Shown here: positions 1-7,788 of the stretch, piece by piece
How positions within the stretch are numbered: the first letter of the stretch is position 1
Layout of the letters: every line of letters starts with the position of its first letter
Assembly (NCBI GenBank): GCA_017620345.1
Contig: JAFZQP010000080.1
Span: 1 to 15,429 of the forward strand
Reading direction: 5' to 3'
DNA from: Lachnospiraceae bacterium
GTDB lineage: Bacteria; Bacillota_A; Clostridia; Lachnospirales; Lachnospiraceae
Length of the DNA: 15,429 bases
Translations under genes and position numbers: made by a program
The notes under the pieces: model-generated
Databases searched by the model: none
What the model was told of the DNA's origin: nothing
Seen by the model: only the letters and a program-made list of their open reading frames with translations

Positions 1-8
1 AAAAGCAA

Positions 9-479
9 TCAAAACAGTTCTATCCTCATCGGTGTGTATCTTATGCCGTCAGTGGTTTTTTCACGTCCTGTATCCGTAAATCCCATCTTATGATAAAACG
101 GAACAGCAAACGGAGACGAGAATACCGTCATCTCCGTTGCACCTTCTCCTGCCGCTTCAGCAAATACATGTTTTAAGAGGGATGTTGCTATGCCCTGATG
201 GTGGAACGACGGCTCAACGAACAAAAGCGAAATGTGCCAGTTGTTCCTGACTCCGAGTACACCGACTATGACACCTTCCTTATCAAACGAACCCCATGCT
301 TTGTATGAGCCAAGCGCGAACATGTTCCTCAGTTCGTCGCCCTTTACAAAATCATGAAAGTTCTTCACGCCTTCCGGTTCATAGTCCGGCGCTTCATACA
401 CAAGAAAGGTATCCCATGCAAGCTGCATGGCCATATCCCAGTCTTTTCTCTTAAGAGGTCTGACCTCATAATCCATCAT
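9..479 (-). CDS. GNAT family N-acetyltransferase
   Basis: A 156-residue single-domain protein of normal GNAT length. These enzymes move an acetyl group from acetyl-CoA to an amine; the substrate cannot be told from sequence. The acetyl-CoA loop is visible as HHQGIATSLL near residues 93-102, a variant of the R/Q-x-x-G-x-G/A motif A, preceded by the strand ISLLFVEPSF. The C-terminal PFYHKMGFTDTG matches the usual final strand-loop of the fold. The ATG overlaps the stop of the upstream DUF1002 gene as ATGA (4-base overlap) and has only a weak ribosome binding site, so translation is probably coupled. A second ATG follows immediately. It is the last gene visible in the operon, and no terminator fits in the 8 bases left. 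Family confident, function unknown. Confidence 0.9.
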   Translation of the reverse strand: MMDYEVRPLKRKDWDMAMQLAWDTFLVYEAPDYEPEGVKNFHDFVKGDELRNMFALGSYKAWGSFDKEGVIVGVLGVRNNWHISLLFVEPSFHHQGIATSLLKHVFAEAAGEGATEMTVFSSPFAVPFYHKMGFTDTGREKTTDGIRYTPMRIELF

Positions 480-1453
480 TTGAACAAACTCGTAAAGAAA
501 TTCGCGATGCCGGTTCCTATACTCTTAACGGTATTCGTGATCGCATCACCGACTATCTTGGTAAGTCCGAGATCATCAATGTTTACCTTGCTGATATCAA
601 ATGTTCCGGCCTTGATATCGTCCTTGTATTTTGCATAGATATCATCAGCCTGTTCAGCCAGGACTTTGTAATCGATCCCCATAGCCTTGACTTTCATCAT
701 AAGGTCGACTGTCCGGGCGATCTCTTCATCCGACAGTTTGACATTAAGGTCAACCATTCCCTTACGGATGGCTGCTTCGATCTCTTCCTTCGTGTTAAGA
801 TCGTTCGTTGCTACCACAGTCTTGATATACGATATGAACTCCTCAGCCTGATCATCGGATCCGACGGCTTCCTTGATCTCACCGGTCGTAACAAGTTCAT
901 TGAGCGCCGTGTCGAGAGCTTTCTCGCTGACCTGTTCTCCGCTCATGTTTCCGTATGCCTTGAGAGCACCGATAAGAGCTGCCGTACCCGATATCGGAGA
1001 CGGTGCCGCAACGGTTATATCCGCATCCGTAACTCCTGCCGTGATAAGTGCATTTCTGTACATGTTGGTCGTACAGTAATTGATATTGTGCGTGGTGACC
1101 ACAACTCCGTGACCGCTCTGTGCGGGCTTAACAAGTACTGATGATAACGATCTTCTGCCGATGACAGCTGAGTCGATATACTTGTCAAGCGCTGCATGCT
1201 CCTCCGCATTTGTGACCGTTGCTATATCATAATCTCCAAGCTCAGCCTCTGATACTCCGAGAAGGGCAAGGACCGTACTCTTCTGATCGGCGGTAAGGTC
1301 GGCACCGAGTGCAAGATAACCCTTCTTTTCATTCTTGACCGTAACTGTTCCGTTTCCGGATTCATCAAATGTTATCGTCTGAGACGCATATGCACTTACC
1401 GTCATACCGAGTGTAAGTGTGAGCATTGTTATGATCGCTGTTATCTTTTTCAT
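476..1453 (-). CDS. Secreted DUF1002 (YpuA-like) protein
   Basis: Encodes 325 residues from the ATG at 1453. That start is preferred over the ATG at 1459 because the AGGAGG at 1461-1466 is 7 bases from it but only 1 base from the other. The N terminus is a typical signal peptide: MKK, a hydrophobic run through about residue 20, then an AYA-S cleavage site. The mature part matches the DUF1002 family: a short beta-rich opening, a GYLALGADLTADQK segment, and a conserved GRRSLSSVLV region followed by an alpha/beta stretch to about residue 170. The C-terminal half is predicted helical and less conserved. The biochemical role of DUF1002 is unknown; the signal peptide puts it outside the membrane. 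It starts 11 bases after the metG stop and overlaps the GNAT gene by 4 bases, so it is probably a late addition to the housekeeping operon. Confidence 0.88.
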   Translation of the reverse strand: MKKITAIITMLTLTLGMTVSAYASQTITFDESGNGTVTVKNEKKGYLALGADLTADQKSTVLALLGVSEAELGDYDIATVTNAEEHAALDKYIDSAVIGRRSLSSVLVKPAQSGHGVVVTTHNINYCTTNMYRNALITAGVTDADITVAAPSPISGTAALIGALKAYGNMSGEQVSEKALDTALNELVTTGEIKEAVGSDDQAEEFISYIKTVVATNDLNTKEEIEAAIRKGMVDLNVKLSDEEIARTVDLMMKVKAMGIDYKVLAEQADDIYAKYKDDIKAGTFDISKVNIDDLGLTKIVGDAITNTVKSIGTGIANFFTSLFK

Positions 1454-1464
1454 GATCATCCCTC

Positions 1465-3072
1465 CTACCTGTTTTCCTTTTCGTATTCTTGCCGTTGTGC
1501 TTCCTGTATCTTTGAAACCTCAGCCATGATATCTTCAAGTTTCTTTCTTGCAAACAGAACTTCCGGTGTATCGGTCACTTTTGTGCCGCTTGCATATACG
1601 CCGAACTCCGACAGTAAATCAAAATCCCTTTCCGTTCCGTACAGCATCATCAGTATCTTATCGGCCGTATCAGGCATGAAAGGCTTGAGCAGATTGGCAC
1701 CGATACATATGCCTTCAACAAGATTGTACATTACTTCCGACAGTCTGTTTCTGTTTGCCTCATCTTTGGCAAGTACCCACGGTTCTGTCTCATCGATATA
1801 CTTGTTGCAGCGTCTGAAGATATTGAATACCTCGGTTATGGCATCCGCCATACGCATCTGATCCATCTTCTCTTTTGTCTTTACCGCTGCGGCCGTACAT
1901 ACAGCCTTGAGGTCTTCATCAACCGGCTCCTGCGCTCCGGTGCGGCTGACGAATCCGTCAAAATACTTGTTGCTCATTGATATCGTACGGTTAACAAGAT
2001 TACCGAGTATGTTTGCAAGATCGGAATTGTAGCGCTCCGTTACAAGTTCCCATGTTATAGTTCCGTCATTGTCATAAGGCATCTCGTGAAGAACAAAATA
2101 TCTGATCGCATCAAGTCCGAACAGCCTGATGAGGTCATCCGCATACATCACGTTCCCTCTTGACTTGCTCATCTTCTCGCCGCCCTGCAACAGCCACGGA
2201 TGTCCGAACACCTGCTTCGGGATAGGAAGGTCGAGACTCATCAGGAATATCGGCCAGTATATCGTATGGAATCTTATTATATCTTTTCCGATCAGGTGAA
2301 GATCCGCCGGCCACAGCTTATTAAACTGTTCGGTCGAATCCCCTTCAGCATCATATCCAATACCTGTTATATAGTTTGTCAGAGCATCGAGCCACACGTA
2401 TACAACATGGTTGTCATCAAAATCAACCGGTATGCCCCACTTGAACGAGGTACGGCTGACACACAGATCCTGCAGTCCCGGAAGAAGGAAATTGTTCATC
2501 ATCTCATTCTTACGCGATACGGGCTGAATAAACTCTGGATGGCTGTTGATATAGTCGATCAGTCTGTCGGCATAATTACTCATCTTGAAGAAATATGCCT
2601 CCTCTTTGGCCGGCTTGACCTCTCTGCCGCAGTCGGGACATTTTCCGTCGACAAGCTGACTTTCCGTCCAGAACGATTCGCAGGGTGTGCAGTACATTCC
2701 CTCATAGGAACCTTTGTATATATCACCCTTGTCATACATCTTCTTGAAGATCTTCTGCACCTGCTTTTCATGATCTTCATCCGTAGTTCTGATAAAGCGA
2801 TCGTATCCGACATTCAGACTGTCGCAGATATCTTTTATCTGTCCTGCGACACCGTCAACGAACTCCTTGGGTGTAACCGATGCAGCGGCAGCTTTTTCCT
2901 CGATCTTCTGTCCGTGCTCATCGGTTCCCGTCTGAAACCATACATCATAACCCTCAAGCTTTTTGAACCTGGCTATCGCATCAGCCATGACTATCTCATA
3001 GCTGTTTCCGATATGCGGTTTACCGGACGTATAAGCTATCGCGGTCGTGATGTAGTATTTTTCTCTCTCCAT
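1465..3072 (-). CDS. metG: Methionine--tRNA ligase (no C-terminal tRNA-binding domain)
   Basis: Charges tRNA-Met with methionine in the cytoplasm. From the ATG at 3072 it is 535 residues. The class I signature appears as KPHIGN (residues 18-23), and KMSKS lies at 300-304. The zinc knuckle has four cysteines, C128, C131, C145 and C148, in a CTPC...CPDC arrangement. A C-terminal anticodon-binding helical domain is present, ending in a charged helix (KIQEAQRQEYEKENR). The EMAP/Trbp111-like tRNA-binding and dimerisation domain, which brings B. subtilis MetRS to about 660 residues, is missing. The next gene begins immediately, so there is no room for a lost domain. The alternative ATG at 3090 is rejected because the GGGAGGAG ribosome binding site would lie inside the protein. 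The start lies 4 bases after the rsmI stop, and metG also follows rsmI closely in Bacillus. Confidence 0.96.
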   Translation of the reverse strand: MEREKYYITTAIAYTSGKPHIGNSYEIVMADAIARFKKLEGYDVWFQTGTDEHGQKIEEKAAAASVTPKEFVDGVAGQIKDICDSLNVGYDRFIRTTDEDHEKQVQKIFKKMYDKGDIYKGSYEGMYCTPCESFWTESQLVDGKCPDCGREVKPAKEEAYFFKMSNYADRLIDYINSHPEFIQPVSRKNEMMNNFLLPGLQDLCVSRTSFKWGIPVDFDDNHVVYVWLDALTNYITGIGYDAEGDSTEQFNKLWPADLHLIGKDIIRFHTIYWPIFLMSLDLPIPKQVFGHPWLLQGGEKMSKSRGNVMYADDLIRLFGLDAIRYFVLHEMPYDNDGTITWELVTERYNSDLANILGNLVNRTISMSNKYFDGFVSRTGAQEPVDEDLKAVCTAAAVKTKEKMDQMRMADAITEVFNIFRRCNKYIDETEPWVLAKDEANRNRLSEVMYNLVEGICIGANLLKPFMPDTADKILMMLYGTERDFDLLSEFGVYASGTKVTDTPEVLFARKKLEDIMAEVSKIQEAQRQEYEKENR

Positions 3073-3076
3073 GTTA

Positions 3077-3949
3077 TCAGCTCCTCCCATTACTCTCTAT
3101 GATCAATTGATTGTAGATATCTCTCTTTGATACTCCCCTGTCGGCTGCGACTTTTTTCATCGCTTCCTTATGGTCCATGCCGCGGGATTCATACATCGCC
3201 ATGTGCTCCTCAAGTGACATCTCCCGGTACTCTTCTTCCTGCTCGCGCTTCATCTCCTCACGGGACTTTCCTTCAAGAACCAGCACGAATTCTCCTCTCG
3301 GTTCATTGGCCTTGTAATACCCGACCGCCTCAGCAAGCCGCATCCTTTTTACTTCTTCAAACTTCTTCGTAAGCTCCCTGCATATCGCGATCTCGCGGTC
3401 TCCCAGATGCTCGAAGAGCTGCTCGAGCGTAGACAGCAGATGGTGCGGCGCCTCATATATGATAACGGTGCGAGTCTCTCCTGCCAGGTCTTCAAGTATC
3501 CGGCGCCTTACTTTTTTATCAGACGGAAGAAATCCTTCAAACGAAAATCGTCTGCTGTCGATACCCGACATGGCAAGAGCGGTTATCGCCGCGCACGGTC
3601 CGGGAAGGGACGTGACGGTTATTCCGGCTTTGTGGCACATATCGACAAGTACCTGCCCGGGATCCGATATGGCAGGTGTTCCCGCATCCGTGATCACTGC
3701 CACATTTTTTCCTTCCCTGATCCTGTCGATCAGTTCGTTTGCCTTGTCGTATCTGTTATATTCATGATAACTCGTCAGCTCTGTATTAATATTAAACCGG
3801 TTCAGCAGTTTAATGCTGTTGCGTGTATCCTCTGCCGCAATGATGTCAACAGACCGGAGCGTTTCAAGAACCCTCTCCGTTATGTCCGCCAGGTTTCCGA
3901 TCGGCGTTGCGCACAGATAGAGCATACCCTGTTTTGGTGCATCATTCAT
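3077..3949 (-). CDS. rsmI: 16S rRNA (cytidine(1402)-2'-O)-methyltransferase
   Basis: A 290-residue tetrapyrrole-methylase-fold enzyme that uses S-adenosylmethionine to 2'-O-methylate C1402 in the decoding centre of 16S rRNA. Family hallmarks are ATPIGNLADIT near residues 14-24, AAEDTRNS near 38-45, VITDAGTPAISDPG near 85-98 and LPGPCAAITAL near 115-125, which form the AdoMet and substrate clefts. A C-terminal charged helix plus a small domain ending RGVSKRDIYNQ is also typical. The start chosen is the ATG at 3949, two bases after the stop of the upstream methyltransferase. A TTG at 3955 in the same frame is possible and would add two residues. Neither has a good Shine-Dalgarno, so translation is probably coupled. 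The gene corresponds to yabC of B. subtilis, in the same relative place. Confidence 0.96.
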   Translation of the reverse strand: MNDAPKQGMLYLCATPIGNLADITERVLETLRSVDIIAAEDTRNSIKLLNRFNINTELTSYHEYNRYDKANELIDRIREGKNVAVITDAGTPAISDPGQVLVDMCHKAGITVTSLPGPCAAITALAMSGIDSRRFSFEGFLPSDKKVRRRILEDLAGETRTVIIYEAPHHLLSTLEQLFEHLGDREIAICRELTKKFEEVKRMRLAEAVGYYKANEPRGEFVLVLEGKSREEMKREQEEEYREMSLEEHMAMYESRGMDHKEAMKKVAADRGVSKRDIYNQLIIESNGRS

Positions 3950-3951
3950 GT

Positions 3952-4707
3952 TCAATAACCATATATATCATATATTTCCTTGGTATAACAGTTCGGCGAC
4001 TCATACACGATGAGAGGCCGCTCTACCGTAAGCCTTCTTCTTCCTCCGAGGTTCGCTTCGATCAGCACCATGTTCGGATCCCTGTTCACATACGGGTGAA
4101 CAAGCTTCATCCTCTTCGGCTCAAGACCGTGCTTCGTAAGAGTCTCAAATATATCGGTAAGCCGGAACGGTCTGTGAACAAGAAACAGTCTGCCGCCCGG
4201 CCGCAGCATCTTTGCCGCAACTGTTGCAACATCATCAAACGTACACATTATCTCATGCCTTGCTATGGCTCTCGGCGAATCGGGATTTTTGATCCCGTGT
4301 TCACTTATCATATAAGGCGGATTACAGGTTACGACATCAAACACTCCCGCCTGCAGATAGTCCTGTGCGTCCTTGATATCGGCACATATGATGTTCACAC
4401 GTTCATTAAGTCCGTTAGCGGCAACACTTCTTTTGGCAAGATCCGCTGCCTCTTTTTGTATCTCAATTCCTACCAGACGCTCCGCCTGTGTTTTGGCCGC
4501 CATCAGTATCGGTACTATCCCGTTTCCCGTACACAGATCCAGGACTTTTTCACCTTTCTTGGCAAATGCGTATCCCGACAACAGCACGGCATCCATTCCG
4601 AAACAGAACATCTGAGGATTCTGGATTATCTTATATCCGCATCTTTCGAGGTCGTCTACCCGCTCTCCCTCATTCAGTTCAATCGTCGTCCAGTTTGGAT
4701 TTTCCAT
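3952..4707 (-). CDS. tRNA1(Val) (adenine(37)-N6)-methyltransferase-like (YabB/TrmN6)
   Basis: A 251-residue Rossmann-fold methyltransferase. The AdoMet-binding motif I is VLDLCTGNGIVPILMA (residues 55-70), an acidic motif II follows at IEIQKEAADLA, and the N6-adenine catalytic motif NPPY is at 129-132. Opening residues (DDLERCGYKIIQNPQMFCFGMDAVLL) match the YabB/TrmN6 group, whose E. coli member makes m6A37 in tRNA1-Val; that substrate is inferred here. The start overlaps the ricT stop by 29 bases and has only a weak purine-rich ribosome binding site, pointing to coupled translation. The neighbours RsmI and MetRS also act on rRNA or tRNA. In B. subtilis the GIY-YIG gene yazA lies between this gene and rsmI; it is absent here. 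Confidence 0.92.
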   Translation of the reverse strand: MENPNWTTIELNEGERVDDLERCGYKIIQNPQMFCFGMDAVLLSGYAFAKKGEKVLDLCTGNGIVPILMAAKTQAERLVGIEIQKEAADLAKRSVAANGLNERVNIICADIKDAQDYLQAGVFDVVTCNPPYMISEHGIKNPDSPRAIARHEIMCTFDDVATVAAKMLRPGGRLFLVHRPFRLTDIFETLTKHGLEPKRMKLVHPYVNRDPNMVLIEANLGGRRRLTVERPLIVYESPNCYTKEIYDIYGY

Positions 4708-5608
4708 CTTTCTTTTCTAATCTTTCAAGCTCTTTGAGTTCGCGCTCTTCCTTGATCTCTTCATCGGACTTCTTGCCTTTCTGATCCTTCTTGTGACGCG
4801 ATTTGAACTTGATCTCATCCACGTGATACTCACGCAGTTCCTTCTCATCATCGACCTCAACAACAACCTTGACGAGCTGCTTTAACACATTGGTCTCTCT
4901 TACCTCTCCCTTAAGCCCGTCAGGAGTAGTGACAGCATCGCCGATCCTCGGAAGGCGCCTTCCCTGCTCTTCATATACCTGTGCCTCATTCTGCAGGCAG
5001 CACATGAGTCTGCCGCATATGCCCGAGATCTTCGTCGGATTGAGTGACAGGTTCTGTTCCTTCGCCATCTTGATCGACACGGGTGCAAAATCAGCCAGGT
5101 ACTCATGACAACACAAGGGACGACCGCATATGCCCATTCCTCCGAGTATCTTGGTCTCATCGCGCACGCCTACCTGACGAAGCTCTATCCTTGTCCTGAA
5201 CACTCCTGCAAGATCCTTGACGAGTTCACGAAAATCAACTCTTCCGTCTGCCGTAAAATAGAACAGCACCTTGTTGTTGTCAAACGTGTACTCCGCGTTG
5301 ATGAGCTTCATCTCCAGACCGTGCTTATGGATCTTCTCAAGACATATCTTGTATGCGTCCTTCTCTTTTTCACGGTTCCTCTTTTCCCTCTCATCATCAT
5401 CACCCGTTGCTTTGCGGATGACGTTCTTGAGAGGCTGGTTGATCTTCTCGTCCTCAACTTCCATGTTGGGGAGCACGACCGTTCCGTATTCCACGCCTCT
5501 TGCGGTCTCCACGATCACATGATCGCCTCTTTTGAATTCGATATCCTTGGGTCCGAAATAATATATCTTTCCGGCCGTTCTGAATCTGACACCGATCACT
5601 TTAGTCAT
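4679..5608 (-). CDS. ricT: PSP1-domain protein RicT (YaaT), RNA-processing/sporulation factor
   Basis: A 309-residue protein. In B. subtilis RicT (YaaT) joins RicA (YmcA) and RicF (YlbF) in an Fe-S complex that steers RNase Y and affects sporulation, competence and biofilm formation. The PSP1 domain is clear, with six cysteines in two clusters: C161, C166, C167 (GICGRPLCC) and C198, C203, C204 (GICGRLMCC). These match the conserved cysteines linked to the [4Fe-4S] clusters. The N terminus (VIGVRFRTAGKIYYF) is typical. The C-terminal 40 residues are a highly charged Lys/Glu tail, probably disordered. The start has an ideal AAAGGAG 7 bases upstream and lies one base beyond the holB stop. In Bacillus yabA follows; here it is missing and the tRNA methyltransferase overlaps directly. 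Confidence 0.95.
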   Translation of the reverse strand: MTKVIGVRFRTAGKIYYFGPKDIEFKRGDHVIVETARGVEYGTVVLPNMEVEDEKINQPLKNVIRKATGDDDEREKRNREKEKDAYKICLEKIHKHGLEMKLINAEYTFDNNKVLFYFTADGRVDFRELVKDLAGVFRTRIELRQVGVRDETKILGGMGICGRPLCCHEYLADFAPVSIKMAKEQNLSLNPTKISGICGRLMCCLQNEAQVYEEQGRRLPRIGDAVTTPDGLKGEVRETNVLKQLVKVVVEVDDEKELREYHVDEIKFKSRHKKDQKGKKSDEEIKEERELKELERLEKKDGKSKLDDD

Positions 5609-5609
5609 A

Positions 5610-6602
5610 TCAATTCTCCTTTATCGTAAGCAGCAACATTTCCATCGCCAGCTCAAAATTCACGTTTGCACGAAGTCTCTGCCTTGTCTTGTCTATAGTC
5701 CTGAGTATATGCTCGATACCCTCGTAACTGTCTTCATCGGCCTCCTGTCTGATAGCCTGCGTCTCATCCCTGAACACTATCGCGCTCTCATCCATCGTTG
5801 CCTTGTACAGCAGCACGTCTCTGTACCATACCGTCATGATATCAAGAAAATCATTCACGCTGAGCTTGTAATCATTTAGCTTCATAAGCGTCGCGATCAG
5901 ATCCCTCGTATCCATCTTCCTGATGAACTTCAGAACTCTTACGGCTTCGTTCTTTATTTCATCGAAATCCTCACTCGCTGCAAGACTCCTGGCCTTGCCT
6001 ATGTTTCCTCTTGCGAATGCAACGCATATATCTGCCCTGTAATCCGGTATCTGGACCTCGCTCATCAGATACTGTTTCACAACCTTGTCTTCCACAGGTC
6101 TCATATCAAGCTGCACGCATCTGCTGATGATCGTCGGCAGCATGGAAGCAACGGATGTCGTAAGCAGCATTATGACCACATACTCCGGCGGCTCCTCGAG
6201 CGTCTTGAGAAGCGCGTTCTGCGCCTGAGGCGTCATCTTCTCCGCTTCGTTCATGATGTAGATCTTCCGGTTGCTCTGGTAAGGTCTGACCTGTGCATCG
6301 GATACGATCTGTTCCCTTATATCATCGACGGACACCGTGTTCGGTTTCTGATGCGTTACGGTGATGATGTCGGGATGGTTACCGCTCGCTGCCTGAATGC
6401 AGGACTTGCATTTACCGCAGGGCTCATAACCGTCCACGGGGTGCTCGCAGACGAGGGCGTTCGCAAATATGCGCGCAATATATTCCTTGCCCTGCATGCT
6501 CTCGCCGGTGATCAGGTAGGCCTGGCTGACCTTGCCCGATGTGATCGCGATCCGCAAGTGATCCCTTATATGCGATTGTCCTATGATGTCGCTGAATTTC
6601 AT
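5610..6602 (-). CDS. holB: DNA polymerase III subunit delta'
   Basis: A 330-residue clamp-loader subunit that works with delta and tau/gamma to open and load the beta clamp. The AAA+ core starts with FSDIIGQ. The zinc module has C52, C62, C65 and C68 (PCGKCKSC), and the SRC motif is at residues 160-162. The P-loop is degenerate (GESMQGKE, residues 33-40, Glu where Ser/Thr would sit); this is common for delta', which is usually not an ATPase. DEAEKM-type Walker B is replaced by NEAEKM. It lies upstream of ricT, as in B. subtilis. The ATG is preceded by a purine run, GGTAAAAAA, with no AGGAGG-like sequence, and by a structured repeat 15 bases away, so initiation may be weak or dependent on that leader. 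Confidence 0.95.
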   Translation of the reverse strand: MKFSDIIGQSHIRDHLRIAITSGKVSQAYLITGESMQGKEYIARIFANALVCEHPVDGYEPCGKCKSCIQAASGNHPDIITVTHQKPNTVSVDDIREQIVSDAQVRPYQSNRKIYIMNEAEKMTPQAQNALLKTLEEPPEYVVIMLLTTSVASMLPTIISRCVQLDMRPVEDKVVKQYLMSEVQIPDYRADICVAFARGNIGKARSLAASEDFDEIKNEAVRVLKFIRKMDTRDLIATLMKLNDYKLSVNDFLDIMTVWYRDVLLYKATMDESAIVFRDETQAIRQEADEDSYEGIEHILRTIDKTRQRLRANVNFELAMEMLLLTIKEN

Positions 6603-6616
6603 TTTTTTACCGGTAC

Positions 6617-6750
6617 GCTCTCGCTGTGAATAGTTTCTTCAAAACCGCGCTCTCGCTCTTTTCCGCGCATAGCGGACGCTAGCGTCGAAAGAACCTCCGC
6701 AAGCGCCGATGCGCTCCAACGGGTTTTTCAGAAACTTTCACATCGTTCGC
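6617..6750 (-). repeat. Structured inverted-repeat element C between yaaR and holB
   Basis: This fills most of the 170-base gap between yaaR and holB. Two arms, 6626-6646 and 6722-6741, pair imperfectly: 5 bp, a one-base bulge, 7 bp, a 2x2 internal loop and 6 bp. Weaker similarity continues outward to about 6617 and 6750. Three hairpins lie inside: AGCGC/GCGCT with loop CGAT (6702-6715), the palindrome GACGCTAGCGTC (6675-6686), and CCGC/GCGG with a 5-base loop (6663-6675). There is no ORF, tRNA or T-run typical of a terminator. It could be a miniature mobile repeat, a folded leader in the operon transcript, or both. Orientation is given by the operon, not proven. Confidence 0.7.
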
Positions 6751-6772
6751 TTAGTTACATCAAACGTATCAT

Positions 6773-7216
6773 TTAAGTAAGAATATCAAGCAGCAGCCCG
6801 CGGATCTCGCCTACCTTGGCGAGAATCGCGAGATGATCCTTCTCGTCCTTCATCAGCTCCTGCGCGAGCTCATCCAGCGTCTCATCGACACGCCGTATGA
6901 TCCCGTACACCCTGTGGCGTCCCTTACGGTCAAGAAAGTTCTCACGCGAAAACTTATGCGATCTGTTGACGATCTCATTCATGAACTCCTTGATCAGCGT
7001 GCGGTAACGCTTCATATCTTTGACATCCATATGCTTGGTGATCTTATTCCCCTGCATCGTGATGTCCTCATACATCAGCCCCAGCCGCTCCTGCAGCCCT
7101 TCCTCTTCAATGGCACTCATGAGCGTGAAACGGAACGCATCATCTGTCGGTGCGTTAGTCTGGTTCGTATCATTTACAGGTGCCTGCGGCATTACCTGAT
7201 TGACTTTAATATCCAT
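6773..7216 (-). CDS. yaaR: YaaR-family protein (DUF327)
   Basis: A 147-residue, mostly helical, soluble protein matching the YaaR/DUF327 family in length and pattern, including [13 protein letters not shown], a [20 protein letters not shown] helix and a C-terminal leucine-rich helix ending in [11 protein letters not shown]. Its function is not established. Identification rests partly on position, directly upstream of holB as in B. subtilis. The N-terminal 25 residues are low-complexity (Gln, Pro, Asn, Thr). The start has AAAGGA about 9 bases upstream and overlaps the 3' end of the guanylate kinase-like gene by 25 bases. A 170-base structured gap follows, the only large break in this operon. 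Confidence 0.88.
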   Translation of the reverse strand: MDIKVNQVMPQAPVNDTNQTNAPTDDAFRFTLMSAIEEEGLQERLGLMYEDITMQGNKITKHMDVKDMKRYRTLIKEFMNEIVNRSHKFSRENFLDRKGRHRVYGIIRRVDETLDELAQELMKDEKDHLAILAKVGEIRGLLLDILT

Positions 7217-7788
7217 GTCCTGATCCTTTCCACGCAGGAGTCCAGATCATCGTTCTCGAATCTGGAATCTTTCGGGATGCCCAGTGCCTCTATCCTCTCT
7301 TCGCGAAAATCATCCGCATCGGCCAAGAACCTTCTGCACATCTCCTTATACTTTCCGTTCCCGGGAAGTCTTTCGCGATCAAGCGCCCTCTGGAGACGCT
7401 CGCCGTCATCAAGCTCTATGTATATCGGAAGGACCGCATCGGGTCCGAAGTGATCTCTTGTTCCTTCATAGGAGGTAAGTACTCCTATGGCAAGATAACT
7501 GTCCTTTGTCAGGTCTATCATTCCGTCATCCACAGTGAAATAATACCAGTCTCCGCAGACCGTGTGGTACACCTGTTCCTCGATGATCCTGCCGGACTGC
7601 CTGTAGTCTCTGTACTTTTCGATGTCGACAAAATGATAGGTTACACCGTCTATCTCGCCGTCCCTGATCGGCCTTGTCGTATAGCGGATGACAGGGCGCA
7701 GCGCAAGTTCCTCATCCCTGATCAGTATGTTATATATGGTGTCCTTTCCGGCACAGCTCTTACCTGTTAAGTAGAATATTTTTCCCAT
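7192..7788 (-). CDS. Guanylate kinase-like nucleotide kinase
   Basis: A 198-residue P-loop kinase related to guanylate kinase, which phosphorylates GMP to GDP with ATP. The Walker A is GKSCAGKD (residues 9-16), with Asp where guanylate kinases have Ser/Thr. The GMP-binding segment is recognisable: [19 protein letters not shown] (35-53) aligns with the canonical T-T-R-x-x-R-x-G-E. The next segment, [16 protein letters not shown], replaces the usual E-x-x-x-V/F-x-G-N-x-Y-G-T. A lid region rich in Arg and charged residues follows (residues 130-165). It overlaps its upstream neighbour by 22 bases and yaaR by 25. In B. subtilis this slot, between yaaO and yaaR, holds thymidylate kinase (with yaaQ), so the substrate here is uncertain. 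Confidence 0.85.
   Translation of the reverse strand: MGKIFYLTGKSCAGKDTIYNILIRDEELALRPVIRYTTRPIRDGEIDGVTYHFVDIEKYRDYRQSGRIIEEQVYHTVCGDWYYFTVDDGMIDLTKDSYLAIGVLTSYEGTRDHFGPDAVLPIYIELDDGERLQRALDRERLPGNGKYKEMCRRFLADADDFREERIEALGIPKDSRFENDDLDSCVERIRTWILKSIR

Noticed and set aside
3073..3090. Upstream ATG for metG
   Set aside because: It would place the GGGAGGAG ribosome binding site within the coding sequence and overlap rsmI; the ATG at 3072 fits spacing and family alignment.
2200..3102. Long plus-strand reading frame of 300 codons opposite metG
   Set aside because: It is fully antisense to a clear MetRS with all motifs, shows no family resemblance, and has typical shadow-frame composition.
3907..4737. 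Plus-strand reading frame of 276 codons opposite the yabB-type gene
   Set aside because: Shadow of the methyltransferase and its neighbours, with a Tyr/His/Ile-rich translation and no recognisable domain.
5610..6602. Degenerate P-loop in delta' as a sign of a broken gene
   Set aside because: Loss of the P-loop is usual in delta' subunits; the zinc module and SRC motif are intact.
6603..6772. tRNA or intrinsic terminator in the yaaR-holB gap
   Set aside because: No cloverleaf, anticodon arm or TTCRA box fits, and no hairpin is followed by a T-run on the minus strand.
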